A stretch of DNA of 64,000 bases from positions 7,049,001-7,113,000 of the forward strand of contig NC_092570.1 of assembly GCF_037975245.1 (NCBI RefSeq), read 5' to 3'. The position numbers were made by a program, and so were the translations under genes. This document shows, piece by piece, positions 32,701 through 39,757 of this stretch. This DNA comes from Apostichopus japonicus (taxonomy: Eukaryota; Echinodermata; Holothuroidea; Aspidochirotida; Stichopodidae). Position 1 is the stretch's first letter, and each line of letters starts with the position of its first letter. The notes under the pieces were generated by a model. The model searched no databases. It had not been told where the DNA came from and saw only the letters and a program-made list of their open reading frames with translations.

Positions 32701-33627
32701 ATATCTGGGAGACATAACTATATGAACTGACTGGAATCATTAATTCCTTGATAATTATTTTTCACTTTGTAAACAAAATTTCTGAGGGAAACAAATGTCT
32801 GATTAAATGCCATCTTAAATGAGAGGAATACTTGCAGGGTTTGCAATACTTTCAAACTCATGACTAAACAAACGCAAAAAGCTGCTTTAACGTTATCGAT
32901 AAAACTTACATTTTTCTGCAAATTTGTAGAGTGCTTCACAAGCTTTGATGAGTATTTCATCTTCAGGGCTATCAAGCATCAACACAACTGTTTGAGCTTT
33001 CTTACTTTCGACTGCTAGTGGATCAAACTGAAAGAAAATGAACAGAAGCAACATTCATATTGCAGTAACTTCATCTTGTTAATTTTATCTACAAGATTTT
33101 TTTTGTTTGTGTCCGTGTAAGTGTGTGTGTGTATGTGTTAAATTAATCTGTTTGGTGCTTCATTTAACTCATAAACATTTAATAACAAATTATAAGCAAC
33201 ATTCACATTGTAATAACTTCTTCTTGTTAATTTTCTCAATGTTTTTTTTGTGTGTTTGTGTGTGTCCGTATTAAATTCCTCTGTTTGGTGCTTCATTTAA
33301 CTCATAAACATTTGATAAGAAAAATCCAAAAAGTTCAACGCTATTTTGAAAAGTTGTCTTTGATTAAAGCAAGTTTTGAGGTTCATCAAAATTTCAATGG
33401 CACAACATTTTATGCATTTAGGGCAAAAACCAGTGCTAAAATATTAAAGGACTCTTTGAAATCTTGGTGGCTCAACACTAATTCGAAAAAAAAAATTAAG
33501 TAGATTGCTGAAAACATGAAATAAAATATGTAAAAGAAACTATTTTGGAAAAAACTGTAGAAGAATCATAAAAACTTACGACATCTTTCGGAGGGGCCTC
33601 TGCTTCCTTCTTGACTTTCTTTCCCAT
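17665..33627 (-). CDS. ARMC3: Armadillo repeat-containing protein 3 (18 coding exons, 837 aa)
   Basis: Orthologue of ARMC3, a protein of motile cilia and sperm flagella. Vertebrate ARMC3 is needed for normal sperm motility; a role here is inferred. Eighteen coding exons total 2514 nt and every junction is GT-AG and in frame. Human ARMC3 is 872 aa. The start MGKKVKKEAEAPPKDVFDPL matches the vertebrate N-terminus closely. Residues from about 15 to 560 form about a dozen armadillo repeats (for example LLELGAVERLLKHITSEEKT and LLDLLKSEYPVIQELALKSL). A low-complexity linker with a charged coiled-coil-like segment (KRETKREREERELRERLE, about residues 646-663) follows. The C-terminal domain, about 690-837, is the EDR1/CTR1-like transglutaminase-fold domain typical of ARMC3 (GGSIERGQLSNFSYELSISQ, GIHYHRALLYK, VRGEYNRAWNEVL, VDLIHHPGSLF). 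Introns 13 and 16 carry junction-spanning tandem arrays, and introns 7 and 12 carry MITEs. Confidence 0.96.
17776..18939 (-). other. ARMC3: ARMC3 intron 17
   Basis: A 1.16-kb AT-rich intron containing the AAAATTTTT microsatellite at 18533-18612. Nothing else is recognised. Confidence 0.8.
18533..18612 (+). repeat. AAAATTTT(T/A) 9-bp palindromic microsatellite
   Basis: Tandem 'ttttaaaaa' units followed by oligo-T. The repeat is nearly self-complementary and can form hairpins. Confidence 0.9.
18940..19035 (-). CDS. ARMC3: ARMC3 coding exon 17
   Basis: Encodes VLADRIGLACTLVRGEYNRA, then WNEVLLTDDDDN. The acceptor is ttttag|GTGTTA and the donor is AAC|GTAAGT. Confidence 0.95.
19150..19770 (-). 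repeat. ARMC3: ARMC3 intron 16 array: about 114-123 bp x 5, spanning the exon 16 donor
   Basis: The 'tacc' that marks the donor recurs at 19734 (real), 19620, 19506, 19383 and 19267, with a weak sixth copy near 19150. On the minus strand each unit holds the last ~33 nt of exon 16 (ACTATCACAGAGCACTACTA region), the splice donor, and a ~75-nt intronic part with a C-rich tract on the plus strand. All four extra copies keep a GT at the junction. The exon part encodes the conserved GIHYHRALLYK, so the exon is the source and the intronic copies are derived. Confidence 0.9.
19737..19899 (-). CDS. ARMC3: ARMC3 coding exon 16
   Basis: Encodes FVSQKMGGSIERGQLSNFSY, then ELSISQLKYELKNNIIPIGR and IDRGIHYHRALLYK. 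This is the start of the EDR1-like domain. The acceptor is cgtcag|ATTTG and the donor is AAG|GTAACT. Its 3' end seeds the intronic array downstream. Confidence 0.95.
19900..21292 (-). other. ARMC3: ARMC3 intron 15
   Basis: A 1.4-kb intron. It has a small tandem repeat of 'cacatctattaaa' at about 20120-20205, of roughly five units. Nothing else is recognised. Confidence 0.75.
20120..20205 (+). repeat. Short tandem repeat (ATTAAAACCCACATCT-like)
   Basis: Five imperfect units of 15-18 bp within ARMC3 intron 15. Confidence 0.85.
21293..21502 (-). CDS. ARMC3: ARMC3 coding exon 15
   Basis: Encodes the charged helix KRETKREREERELRERLEAD, a Gln-rich stretch, then YVNAVTDEIHPLPTTKEQVI, which aligns with the vertebrate segment before the C-terminal domain. 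The acceptor is atcag|CAAAAG and the donor is GCACA|GTAAGT. Confidence 0.94.
22318..22416 (-). CDS. ARMC3: ARMC3 coding exon 14
   Basis: Encodes a Ser/Pro/Thr-rich linker (SPTVTPVPTIPSDGDIRVDS). The donor is AAAAG|GTAGGA. The acceptor is a tandem CAGCAG, so the exon may start at 22416 or 22413, adding or dropping one Ser. Confidence 0.88.
22652..23190 (-). repeat. ARMC3: ARMC3 intron 13 array: 67 bp x 8, spanning the exon 13 donor
   Basis: The junction word cttacc recurs at 22684, 22751, 22818, 22885, 22952, 23019, 23086 and 23152. That is six steps of exactly 67 bp and one of 66. The last copy is the genuine exon 13/intron 13 boundary. On the minus strand each unit carries the last ~33 nt of exon 13 (GTTAACTGTGGAGTGCCAAG), a GTAAGAA donor, and ~33 nt of intron. 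Five of the seven extra copies keep the exact AGAAG|GTAAG junction; the other two read AGAGG|GTAAG. Confidence 0.96.
23157..23257 (-). CDS. ARMC3: ARMC3 coding exon 13
   Basis: Encodes IRPDEKFQTLEELSKREVNQ, then KRPVILVNCGVPR. It aligns with the vertebrate INPGTKLLPLKELCLQEP region. The acceptor is atatag|ATCCG and the donor is AGAAG|GTAAGA. Its 3' end lies inside the 67-bp array. Confidence 0.92.
23429..23789 (+). mobile_element. Dispersed ~365-bp TIR element (MITE), copy A
   Basis: Same family and orientation as 28149-28513. Shared words include 'caccatcgatcccagaaaa', 'acacacacagcttgctaccg', 'tactgtctgcattttgtagc' and 'cacttgcaagcaac'. The ends are degraded TIRs ('aaaggctttgaagaatcg' and 'gcgaatcttgatcgccttt'). 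It lies in ARMC3 intron 12. Confidence 0.88.
23951..24119 (-). CDS. ARMC3: ARMC3 coding exon 12
   Basis: Encodes GLDVLKEIQQSATRQNSFSE and AALERLLDNMLSAKYSLTGQ, then IISDGFYDAGK. It aligns with the vertebrate NNNLSLKYSQTGYL and INDGFYDYGR segment. The acceptor is gttcag|TGGTC and the donor is AAG|GTAGGA. Confidence 0.95.
24120..25124 (-). other. ARMC3: ARMC3 intron 11
   Basis: A 1.0-kb intron. Around 24247-24500 the text 'cagtggtccacaaccttt' resembles a hAT terminus, but I found no inverted partner. Nothing else is recognised. Confidence 0.7.
25125..25261 (-). CDS. ARMC3: ARMC3 coding exon 11
   Basis: Encodes LRGLGGLPPLLKLLESGNQE and VRRAASWAIVVCANDSLTAT, the last clear armadillo repeat. The acceptor is tttag|TTGAG and the donor is TTGG|GTAATG. 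Confidence 0.95.
25262..26042 (-). other. ARMC3: ARMC3 intron 10
   Basis: A 0.78-kb intron with an AT-rich tandem tract of 'ttttgttaacttatat' at about 25565-25725. Confidence 0.75.
25565..25725 (+). repeat. TTTTGTTAACTTATAT-type tandem tract
   Basis: Irregular repeats of 'ttgttaacttatattttg' and 'ttatattttgtta' over 160 bp. Confidence 0.85.
26043..26115 (-). CDS. ARMC3: ARMC3 coding exon 10
   Basis: Encodes NTTVQTKAAIALASFVCDVD and TRNQ. It matches the vertebrate NTVVQSKAALAVTATACDVE segment. The acceptor is caacag|TAACA and the donor is CAG|GTGGGT. Confidence 0.94.
26116..26723 (-). other. ARMC3: ARMC3 intron 9
   Basis: A 0.6-kb intron with an A/T homopolymer-rich stretch at about 26600-26665 ('aaattaaatttaaattt'). 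Nothing else is recognised. Confidence 0.75.
26724..27009 (-). CDS. ARMC3: ARMC3 coding exon 9
   Basis: The largest exon (286 nt). It encodes GIVPLIKLLNSDNLDVAESS, SLALANLTSGQVQ, GVEPLIGLLSSTREATQANA and AQVLTNMATDEILRADIQKK. The acceptor is ctggaag|ACGGC and the donor is CAAG|GTTTGT. Confidence 0.95.
27480..27550 (+). repeat. AT-rich (TA)n-like microsatellite
   Basis: 'atatataatatatgatgtataagatataagatattatata' style low-complexity DNA within ARMC3 intron 8. Confidence 0.8.
27700..27852 (-). CDS. ARMC3: ARMC3 coding exon 8
   Basis: Encodes ENCKIFHEQEGERTLIVLLE and SDSQDVQASAAQALAIMAET. It matches the vertebrate ENRKLFHEQEVEKCLVALL. The acceptor is ggtcag|GTGAG and the donor is TTTG|GTAGGT. 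Confidence 0.95.
28149..28513 (+). mobile_element. Dispersed ~365-bp TIR element (MITE), copy B, best preserved
   Basis: It starts TTTAAAGGGTGTGAAGACTCG and ends CGAGTCTTCAATGCCTTTAAA, giving imperfect ~20-bp terminal inverted repeats with TTAA/TTTAAA at both outer ends. It has no coding capacity. It lies in ARMC3 intron 7 and its right end is only 31 bp from the exon 7 splice donor. The superfamily is not determined; TTAA at the ends would fit a piggyBac-type target but could be part of the TIR. Confidence 0.9.
28545..28728 (-). CDS. ARMC3: ARMC3 coding exon 7
   Basis: Encodes EFEELHVHALLVLSNCLEDI, LIQSTGGLQKLLTFAAESTI and PEIQMNSAKAIARAARN. It matches the vertebrate LNDLHIEALAVIANCLED. The acceptor is tacag|GAGTTT and the donor is AATG|GTAAGA. 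Confidence 0.96.
28729..29313 (-). other. ARMC3: ARMC3 intron 6
   Basis: A 0.58-kb intron. It has a G-rich run at about 28945-28960 and a C-rich run at about 29255-29275. Nothing else is recognised. Confidence 0.75.
29314..29482 (-). CDS. ARMC3: ARMC3 coding exon 6
   Basis: Encodes NVQGLEPLLDLLKSEYPVIQ, ELALKSLILCTQDPDNRETL and ELEGLEKLLEFVGTK. The block LLDLLKSEYPVIQ is identical to human. The acceptor is tgcag|AAATG and the donor is AAA|GTAAGT. Confidence 0.96.
29483..30365 (-). other. ARMC3: ARMC3 intron 5
   Basis: A 0.88-kb AT-rich intron in which I recognise nothing. Confidence 0.7.
30366..30567 (-). CDS. ARMC3: ARMC3 coding exon 5
   Basis: Encodes EETLVHEFSTLSLSSMAHEY, TSKIQILSLDGLSHLINLLS and DPDPDVVKNVTQAILLLLED. 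It matches the vertebrate EYTSKVQIFEHGGLEPLIRL and SPDPDVKKN. The acceptor is atacag|AGGAG and the donor is ATCAG|GTCTGT. Confidence 0.95.
30568..31184 (-). other. ARMC3: ARMC3 intron 4
   Basis: A 0.62-kb intron. On the plus strand, 30950-31012 has a degenerate tRNA-like pair of boxes (see the rejected items). Nothing else is recognised. Confidence 0.7.
31185..31253 (-). CDS. ARMC3: ARMC3 coding exon 4
   Basis: A short 69-nt exon encoding DVRRALRKSDCLPNLIKLLG. It aligns with the vertebrate DVKKLLRELDVMNSVIAQLA. The acceptor is tcttag|CCGATG and the donor is GAAG|GTGAGA. Confidence 0.92.
31254..31887 (-). other. ARMC3: ARMC3 intron 3
   Basis: A 0.63-kb intron in which I recognise nothing. 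Confidence 0.7.
31888..32013 (-). CDS. ARMC3: ARMC3 coding exon 3
   Basis: Encodes DENRAMLLELGAVERLLKHI and TSEEKTVRRNSVMVLGVLST. The acceptor is ttgcag|GTGATG and the donor is CATC|GTAAGT. Confidence 0.95.
32014..32909 (-). other. ARMC3: ARMC3 intron 2
   Basis: A 0.9-kb AT-rich intron in which I recognise nothing. Confidence 0.7.
32910..33027 (-). CDS. ARMC3: ARMC3 coding exon 2
   Basis: Encodes FDPLAVESKKAQTVVLMLDS and PEDEILIKACEALYKFAEK, nearly identical in pattern to the human FDPLMIESKKAATVVLMLNS. The acceptor is tttcag|TTTGAT and the donor is AAAT|GTAAGT. Confidence 0.96.
33048..33322 (-). repeat. ARMC3: Tandem duplication, period about 147 bp, in ARMC3 intron 1
   Basis: 'agcaacattcatattgcagt' at 33048 is repeated with few changes at 33195. 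Both units contain a (TG)n-like run and then 'ctgtttggtgcttcatttaa' and 'ctcataaacattt'. There are two copies. Confidence 0.9.
33580..33627 (-). CDS. ARMC3: ARMC3 coding exon 1
   Basis: Encodes MGKKVKKEAEAPPKDV, with ATG at 33627-33625. The donor is GTC|GTAAGT. Upstream on the minus strand is a strong acceptor (ttctcatcag, exon edge at 33666), so this exon probably begins with ~39 nt of 5' UTR spliced from a further upstream non-coding exon. Confidence 0.95.
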
Positions 33628-33666
33628 GATTCAAACACTATGAATATTCAACACTTCTAAGTTAGT

Positions 33667-35689
33667 CTGATGAGAAAGTAAAGAAGAATAAAATTTCAAA
33701 GGATACTGTGAAGCCTACATATGATACTTTCTGTGCAACGATGACGACAATGATTATGAATTTGGTTGAGCAAGGCAAACACATTGCTCAAGTGTTCTGA
33801 TAGACACATGCATCACTGTTATAATATTTCACTAGTCTCATACATCACACAGTGAATGACAATGAGTAATGCATGGTGACAAATGTCAATCTCTATGATT
33901 TTCCTTTGTGATATGCTTTTCTCATCCAATTATGTGATTTCCTTGAAAGTTCTAGCTGCCAAATTGAGGTACAGTTTCCTTAACTGTAAACAGGCCTTCA
34001 ATTTGATTGCAATTTTTTACTATCTACTAACTAAACAGCGACAGTCGGCATCATTCATAGGCCGATCAACAAGTAATAATTCATATTTTTCTGATTCATG
34101 AGCAATCACCAATTATATATTTAACTACAAACCAATACTAAATGGTTAAGTGACATGCTGTAGTGTCTTTTCATAATTTCATTTCAATAGTCCAAAGGTT
34201 TTTCTAACTTTAGTTCAAAATAATACCTTGATTGCAATACAATAGTTCTTATGACATCACAGGGGACAGCAAAAAAGCTCCATAAAAATTAAGTTCTGCA
34301 CAAGATACAGTACATATGGAAACTTTTGAGAGCACAGTAAATCAGTGCTTACAACAGACCATAACAGAATTTCAGAGAAAAGTTACTGAAAGGAGGCTGC
34401 TACAATTTCACATTGTAATAAGACGATGAAAATGTTATTCCCCCCCCCCCCCAAAATATTTGTATATGCTACGTATATCATGCGTACTCTTTGTGCTCTA
34501 TGAACAATTTTATAATGGCTACAGACTGGTAATTAAGGCTAGCCTTAGTTAGCCTAGGCCAATATTAGTCTTAATACTGGCAGTAGGCCAAATAGATTTT
34601 GATATTAGTTAGGTAAAAGAAAACGCCAATAGAAGACTGGTATAGTAAAGGCTTCATAATTGACGCACCTTCAAATATAACTAGCAACGACACAGCAGGC
34701 CACCTAAACTTTTTGCAGTCAAGCAGAATAACATATTTCATGAGTTTGAATCTGTTTCAGCTATTTTGCTGACTAATTGCTGAAATTGTTTTTTTTAAGC
34801 TTTTAACACCCTCCCCACAGTTTTGCACATATTGTGGGCAATTGGAAATCTTACACCCTAAAAATAACCAACATTACCTCAATATGATACCACTATACTC
34901 TCTGGAACCTGACCTGTCTGAGCTTAGAGTCTCAGAGCATATCAAACAGCATCCAAAGTCAATGGATGTATACTACGGCCTACACTACAGTTAGTTTATT
35001 GACGATGTGTCAATTTAGGGGTAAGAAAGAACTTGACATGGCAGACATTTTGTGATCAAATTTCTGCTCAATTGTATGGTGCATAAGCACAGAACTTTAA
35101 ATATTTTGAGATCATTACATTTCTGAGGAACTACACATTTGAAAAACACATACAGTTGAGTGATTTGGATTTTTCCTTGATAGACATCATTGATCAAATC
35201 CTTAAGTGCGTAAATTATAAGCCCACCATGCTACTCAATGCCAGTCAGAATTAGTGAAGGATCCTCAACCCGAGTAGGCCTATCTTGCATACTGTTCAGA
35301 GCTACAAACGTACCGAGCAAATTGCATTTTGGCGCATACATATTTTTTGTTATGTTTTTTTTAATTTCCCCATCCGATTACACATCCCTAGCCTACATAA
35401 CTTTGCAGTGCCCGGCATAAGTGTACAGTACTAGGCCTAAGCAGTAATACTAGTCTACCTAGGCCTAATAATACTTAATAGGCCTACACACAGTGCAGCT
35501 TTTAAATATTAACAACAGAAAAACGCAACAAAGATTTCTTAAGAAACTAGCTGTTCCTACCAAGTTTTCTTAGGTTACTTCAACACAAATGACAGGAGGT
35601 TAATCACCTTACACTATCACTAGCCTAACGTTAGGCCATGTAAAGTTGTGTGAACAGATGAGTACTTGGACGCACTAATTCCTGGGCAT
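33667..35689. other. ARMC3 upstream region (probable 5' UTR intron and promoter)
   Basis: A 2.0-kb non-coding stretch between ARMC3 and the SDHAF2 promoter. The acceptor at 33667 implies that the ARMC3 transcript starts inside this interval. I could not choose a donor; candidates on the minus strand are near 35558 (TTG|GTAGGA) and 35606 (AAG|GTGATT). Confidence 0.5.
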
Positions 35690-35722
35690 GTTGTTTACAC
35701 CTGTTGCTACGGCCGGAAAGTA
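35690..35722. promoter_or_regulatory. Candidate promoter motifs of the ARMC3/SDHAF2 divergent interval
   Basis: Three motif-like words occur in 30 bp: TGTTTAC (forkhead core, 35692-35698), GTTGCTA (RFX half-site, 35703-35709) and CCGGAAAG (ETS-like, about 35713-35720). They lie 190-220 bp upstream of the SDHAF2 ATG and 2.07 kb upstream of the ARMC3 ATG. Forkhead (FOXJ1) and RFX factors drive motile-cilium genes in animals. The link to ARMC3 is speculation. Confidence 0.3.
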
Positions 35723-35911
35723 ACTATTATTTTTGTTGCATCCTGAAACTTAATTGGTAAGCTTTCATCAGCAAATTGATAATCAAAATTTAAAAATGTA
35801 ATTAATATTTCATTAAAATATTAACTTTTAACGAAAATAACATGATTTTGTTTCTCAAATGTAATTTAAGTTTCTACGATTAAATTACAATCTTGTATCT
35901 GCCTAATCAAA

Positions 35912-35944
35912 ATGGCAGCCTCCGTTGCCCGACTACTTCCTAAA
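35912..35944 (+). CDS. SDHAF2: SDHAF2 exon 1
   Basis: Encodes MAASVARLLPK, the start of the presumed targeting peptide. The donor is AAA|GTAAGT. Confidence 0.88.
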
Positions 35945-37894
35945 GTAAGTCGTGATGGCTTTCACCTATTTCCTGGCACTTATTCGGTAAGCTGACTTTC
36001 CGTGTTATGTAAATGAAATTTGAAAGATGTATATGTATCTTTTTTGGGGTATATTTCTTTCATGTTCTTTATAGCTCAATATAGGTGGTATATGACAACA
36101 GTACGTTGTCTTTCTATCTGTCCGTAGCCTAACATATAGAGAAGGTGTACTAATAATAGCCTAGCTATCCATAATTACGTAACTTCGAAACGACAATGAT
36201 AATTGATCAAAACATTGTAGAGAAATGTTGGAAAAAGACCTGTAACTCTATTGCAAGCAAGTTATATGAACTTAGGTGAGAACTCAGGAGGAGAATCGTG
36301 CAAGGGTGGAGAGTATGCATAGCCATGGGGTTGTGTGACATAATTTAATTTAAATCCACTTTTCAAATTACAGAGCACATGCACAAATAGACCAATATCA
36401 GTACAGTATGTATTTCAGGGGTGAGATAGTGAAGTTCACTTTTTCTGTACAATGTTTTTATTAATATAAATATTAATAGGACGGGTTAAAATGTGATTCC
36501 GCAAGATGGGTGTTCTATCCTCTTTCTGCGGTTTAATACCATGTAGATTATAAATTTATCAGTGAATCTATTTAAAAAATAAGGCCTAGTTGTCACAATG
36601 TATTGCGGTAATATACAAAGCTAGACTATCATGTTTCAGTATAATTAAGTACTAGAAATATCAGTGATAGCTTGAAAGCATGGTAAATGTATTTAAATCT
36701 CTTCCAGCTTTTATGCTTAGAAATTATGACCTACATCACATATCTTCAGCCATTGTGTATATGGTTGTTAACAGTCATTTTCATGTCGAAATTGAGACTT
36801 CATTTTGTTCTGTTTTTCTTTACTGACAGCTAGTGCGAAAGGAGGCCGTATTCACGTGCAAAGTCAGATGGTTATCGGATGAAGTAAAAGAACCTCCGAT
36901 ACCAGACTGGGAGAAGCCAAAAAATGAATCAGCTGAATTGACGAAAGCTAGACTGGTGTATCAGAGCAGGAAGAGAGGCATGTCAGAAAATGGACTTATT
37001 TTAAGGTGAGGACAGATTTTAAAATTTACTTGTTTGCAAAATTTTGCTTTTTCTTCTTTATGACAAATTTTAAGTTGGTCACATTTTGTTTGAGATATAT
37101 CTTCAATTCTATAATTCATCAGAATCTCTATCATATTGTAAAGATACATGTTTTTCTTTCTGTTGTTTCTTCAGCAACTTTGCTAATAGGTTCTTGAGTA
37201 CATTCACAGAGGATCAGTTGCATCAGTATGACCTCCTTATTAACAAACCAAATAATGACTGGGATATATTCAATTGGGCAACAGGTTTGTACTCTTCCTT
37301 AAAAGTTCATAGACACCTATGAACAAAAATAAAAATAGCTGCAATTCCTGTTCAAATCCATCCAAGACTGAACATTTTACAACTCTTTTTTAATTCTAGT
37401 TTAATTTATGAATCAGCATCAGTAATTATGCACATTTCTGATGTAAAGGGAGGCAAGATTGACAGGAATTTTCTCCTTGAAGCTTTTGTATGCACATTAG
37501 GTTAAGCAAAGCTATTTCTACTGAGAAAGTGCCAGAGATACTGTATGATAAACTGACTTATATTTTTTAAACATAGTCTATTATGAACTGGTGGCTGTAA
37601 TGTAACTGCACAACAGTGTATTCCAGTGCTCAACTCTCTTGCATTGTGTAAAAAAACAAGCTTCAAAACTAGCAGCTTTCCTTTGCACTTTCTCATGTTT
37701 TACAATTTAATACATGTATATATTCCACAACAATTTTCAAAATTAATCACAAACTGTCACACTTTCCTCTCCTCACAGGTAATAAACCGACACCCCCAGA
37801 GTATGACAATGAGATGATGAAATTGCTGAAAGAATTTGTTAGTAATCCAAATATGGAATCCAGAATCAGACAGCCGGATTTGCAAGAGAAGTAA
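35912..37894 (+). CDS. SDHAF2: Succinate dehydrogenase assembly factor 2, mitochondrial (4 exons, 144 aa)
   Basis: Orthologue of SDHAF2 (yeast Sdh5), the mitochondrial matrix factor that promotes covalent FAD attachment to the flavoprotein SDHA of respiratory complex II. Exons are 35912-35944, 36830-37005, 37175-37284 and 37779-37894. They sum to 435 nt, with GT-AG junctions in frame. The N-terminus MAASVARLLPKLVRKEAVF is basic and hydrophobic without acids until about residue 15, as expected for a matrix targeting peptide. The conserved core follows: PPIPDWEKP, ELTKARLVYQSRKRGMSENG, FANRFLSTFTEDQLHQYDLL, NKPNNDWDIFNWATG and EMMKLLKEFV. These are the RKRGM and NDWDIxxWATG signatures of the family. 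Human SDHAF2 is 166 aa; this one is shorter at both ends and stops soon after RIRQPDLQEK. The start has an A at -3 and G at +4. Confidence 0.95.
35945..36829 (+). other. SDHAF2: SDHAF2 intron 1
   Basis: A 0.9-kb AT-rich intron in which I recognise nothing. Confidence 0.7.
36830..37005 (+). CDS. SDHAF2: SDHAF2 exon 2
   Basis: Encodes LVRKEAVFTCKVRWLSDEVK, then PIPDWEKP, TKARLVYQSRKRGMSENGLI. The acceptor is tgacag|CTAGTG and the donor is TTAAG|GTGAGG. Confidence 0.95.
37175..37284 (+). CDS. SDHAF2: SDHAF2 exon 3
   Basis: Encodes NFANRFLSTFTEDQLHQYDL, then NKPNNDWDIFNWAT, the family signature. The acceptor is cttcag|CAACTT and the donor is ACAG|GTTTGT. Confidence 0.96.
37285..37778 (+). other. 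SDHAF2: SDHAF2 intron 3
   Basis: A 0.49-kb intron in which I recognise nothing. Confidence 0.7.
37779..37894 (+). CDS. SDHAF2: SDHAF2 exon 4 (terminal)
   Basis: Encodes NKPTPPEYDNEMMKLLKEFV, then SRIRQPDLQEK and TAA at 37892-37894. The acceptor is ctcacag|GTAATA. Confidence 0.94.
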
Positions 37895-38884
37895 TCAAAG
37901 CTTGGAATTGGAAGTTAAAACCATTGTATGAAGTTTCATTCTTAAAATACACACCTGGCAGATAGAGGTTGTCATCAGCTTGATGTAACAAATACTAACC
38001 ATTTCCTTTGTCTTTTGAAGTATCATAATGCATTAAGGATGAAGCATGTCTAGCATCAAATATTAGAAGGGCTTTGGTTGGGCCGTTCATGTGGCTCTTG
38101 GGATTAACGAGAAATGGTTATCTTGTCTGTCTGTCTTTAACTGCTGGATCGAATGTGACCCTACTCACTGCTGCATCCTGGATTGTTTTAATTTGTCCTC
38201 AATGCAATCATATAAAGAAGAGACGGTGTGCACAGACAAGAAATTTCAACAGTTTTAAGGGTAGCTAATAGCAACTATCTTTAAACATCATAATTACAAT
38301 AGTATTACCTTAAAGGCAAGAAGACTAGCCCAAAGTGCAGCCGTCTGATAAAGTTAACTTTCCATTGTTTGCAAGTGAAGTGTTTTGGTGTCACTACAAA
38401 ATGCAGACAGTAATGAAACGTGATACCTTGTTATCTTTAGCTGGACCTGAGATGTCCATCGCTGTATCATTTGTACACTGTGCTGTGGGTATCGACCGCT
38501 GCTGTATGTACTGACTGTACACTAGTGTCTAATTACCGACGGTAGCAAGCTGTGTGTGTATATCTGGGATCGATGGTGATGTCTTACACTTCTGTTGCAC
38601 CTCATTCGAAACTAGGTGAGATTACCGGCATTAGACGTTTCTTTTTTTTTGCGAGTCTTCACACCCTTTAAGATTCTGGTCTATCATAAAATACTGAAAG
38701 ACTTGGGCTGTTCAGTTGGGGGTGTTTATGTGATGCTTTGGATTTACAAAAATATATACCTTTGCAGCCTGCCATTAGCTGCCAACTTTACTGTTGCATT
38801 ATTACAATATTGTGTCCTAGCTGCAATCATATAGGGTGATGGTGGGATCGGTTTTACAATTTATATTTTCATATGCAAGGAAAT
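37895..38884 (+). other. SDHAF2: SDHAF2 downstream region / possible 3' UTR
   Basis: I noticed no canonical AATAAA before 38885. If that signal is used, the MITE copy at 38310-38671 would be inside the 3' UTR. Confidence 0.35.
38310..38671 (-). mobile_element. Dispersed ~365-bp TIR element (MITE), copy C
   Basis: Reverse-orientation copy of the family at 28149-28513. The ends are TTAAAGGCAAGAAGACT and GCGAGTCTTCACACCCTTTAA. The interior words match in reverse complement ('gctacaaaatgcagacagta' type, 'ggtagcaagctgtgtgtgta', 'gggatcgatggtg'). Confidence 0.9.
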
Positions 38885-38890
38885 AATAAA
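38885..38890 (+). terminator. SDHAF2: Candidate SDHAF2 poly(A) signal AATAAA
   Basis: AATAAA about 1 kb after the stop codon. A nearer non-canonical signal is possible. Confidence 0.3.
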
Positions 38891-39512
38891 AAAATAGATA
38901 AAAGGAATAGTTAATGGTTCTCTTTAACCATCACAATTATTCCCTCAGTGGAGAAATGTCATTCATTCCCCCAGTGTACTTCAAAAACTTGGACTTGAGT
39001 TGAATCAATCAATGGGAATTTTGTATAGCCATCCATCATATACCTCCATTATTAAGTATTATCAAACTAACATTTGGTCTTGGAAGTCATTTTTGAAATT
39101 AGTGCACAAACCCAACATGTAAAGATTGATATTGCTATCTATATGATAAAATACAGAGTATATTTGAAAGTTTCTCCAAGTGTGATTTCTTTCTTTACCA
39201 CATGTGAAACATCAAAGTATCAATTAATCGCTACTTCGTCTCCTAAGTCTATAGCAAGAATGAGTATGAATTGCCCTACATAAAATTGTTTGCATAAAAT
39301 TTGCTGATCGGCACTTCGATGGTATTACTTTAGAAGTCTTTGTTTAGCAACAAAGTTTTGACCTCAAGGCTTCATCAGAATTTTGATTGATGTACATTTT
39401 CTTTATGTGGCACCACAGACACCCACTGAGAACCTGCTGAGTGAATTGTGTGAAGTAACCAAAGACAATAAATGCAACAACTATAAGTCTAGCACAAGAC
39501 AAAGTCATTAAA
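38891..39512. other. Intergenic, no gene recognised
   Basis: AT-rich spacer between SDHAF2 and the SINE. Nothing is recognised. Confidence 0.6.
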
Positions 39513-39757
39513 GGAGTGTTAGCTCAGTGGTTAACGCCAGTGCCTTTCAATAATAAGGTCCCCAGTTCGAGTCACTCCCAGATTAATATATGTCGTCCAG
39601 TTACAGAGTTGTTGAAAATTGACAATTTATAATCATGGACGTTAATTTTGAATCTAAGAGACTGACTTGGGTCAGCTTGCGGCTTTGATAAGCCAATGAG
39701 GCTTCTTCACGAGTTCCTGCTTGCAGGAGGATCTAAAATACATACATACATTCTAAC
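39513..39757 (+). mobile_element. tRNA-derived SINE
   Basis: A tRNA-like head spans 39513-39580. Acceptor-stem-like GGAGTG pairs with CACTCC at 39573-39578, box A is TAGCTCAGTGG (39520-39530) and box B is AGTTCGAGTCAC (39564-39575). A non-tRNA body follows with 'gcttgcggctttgataagcc' and 'gagttcctgcttgcaggagg', ending in a CATA repeat tail at 39739-39757. The internal sequence and tail argue against a functional tRNA gene. I found no clean target duplication. It differs from the SINE at 7.2 kb. Confidence 0.75.
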
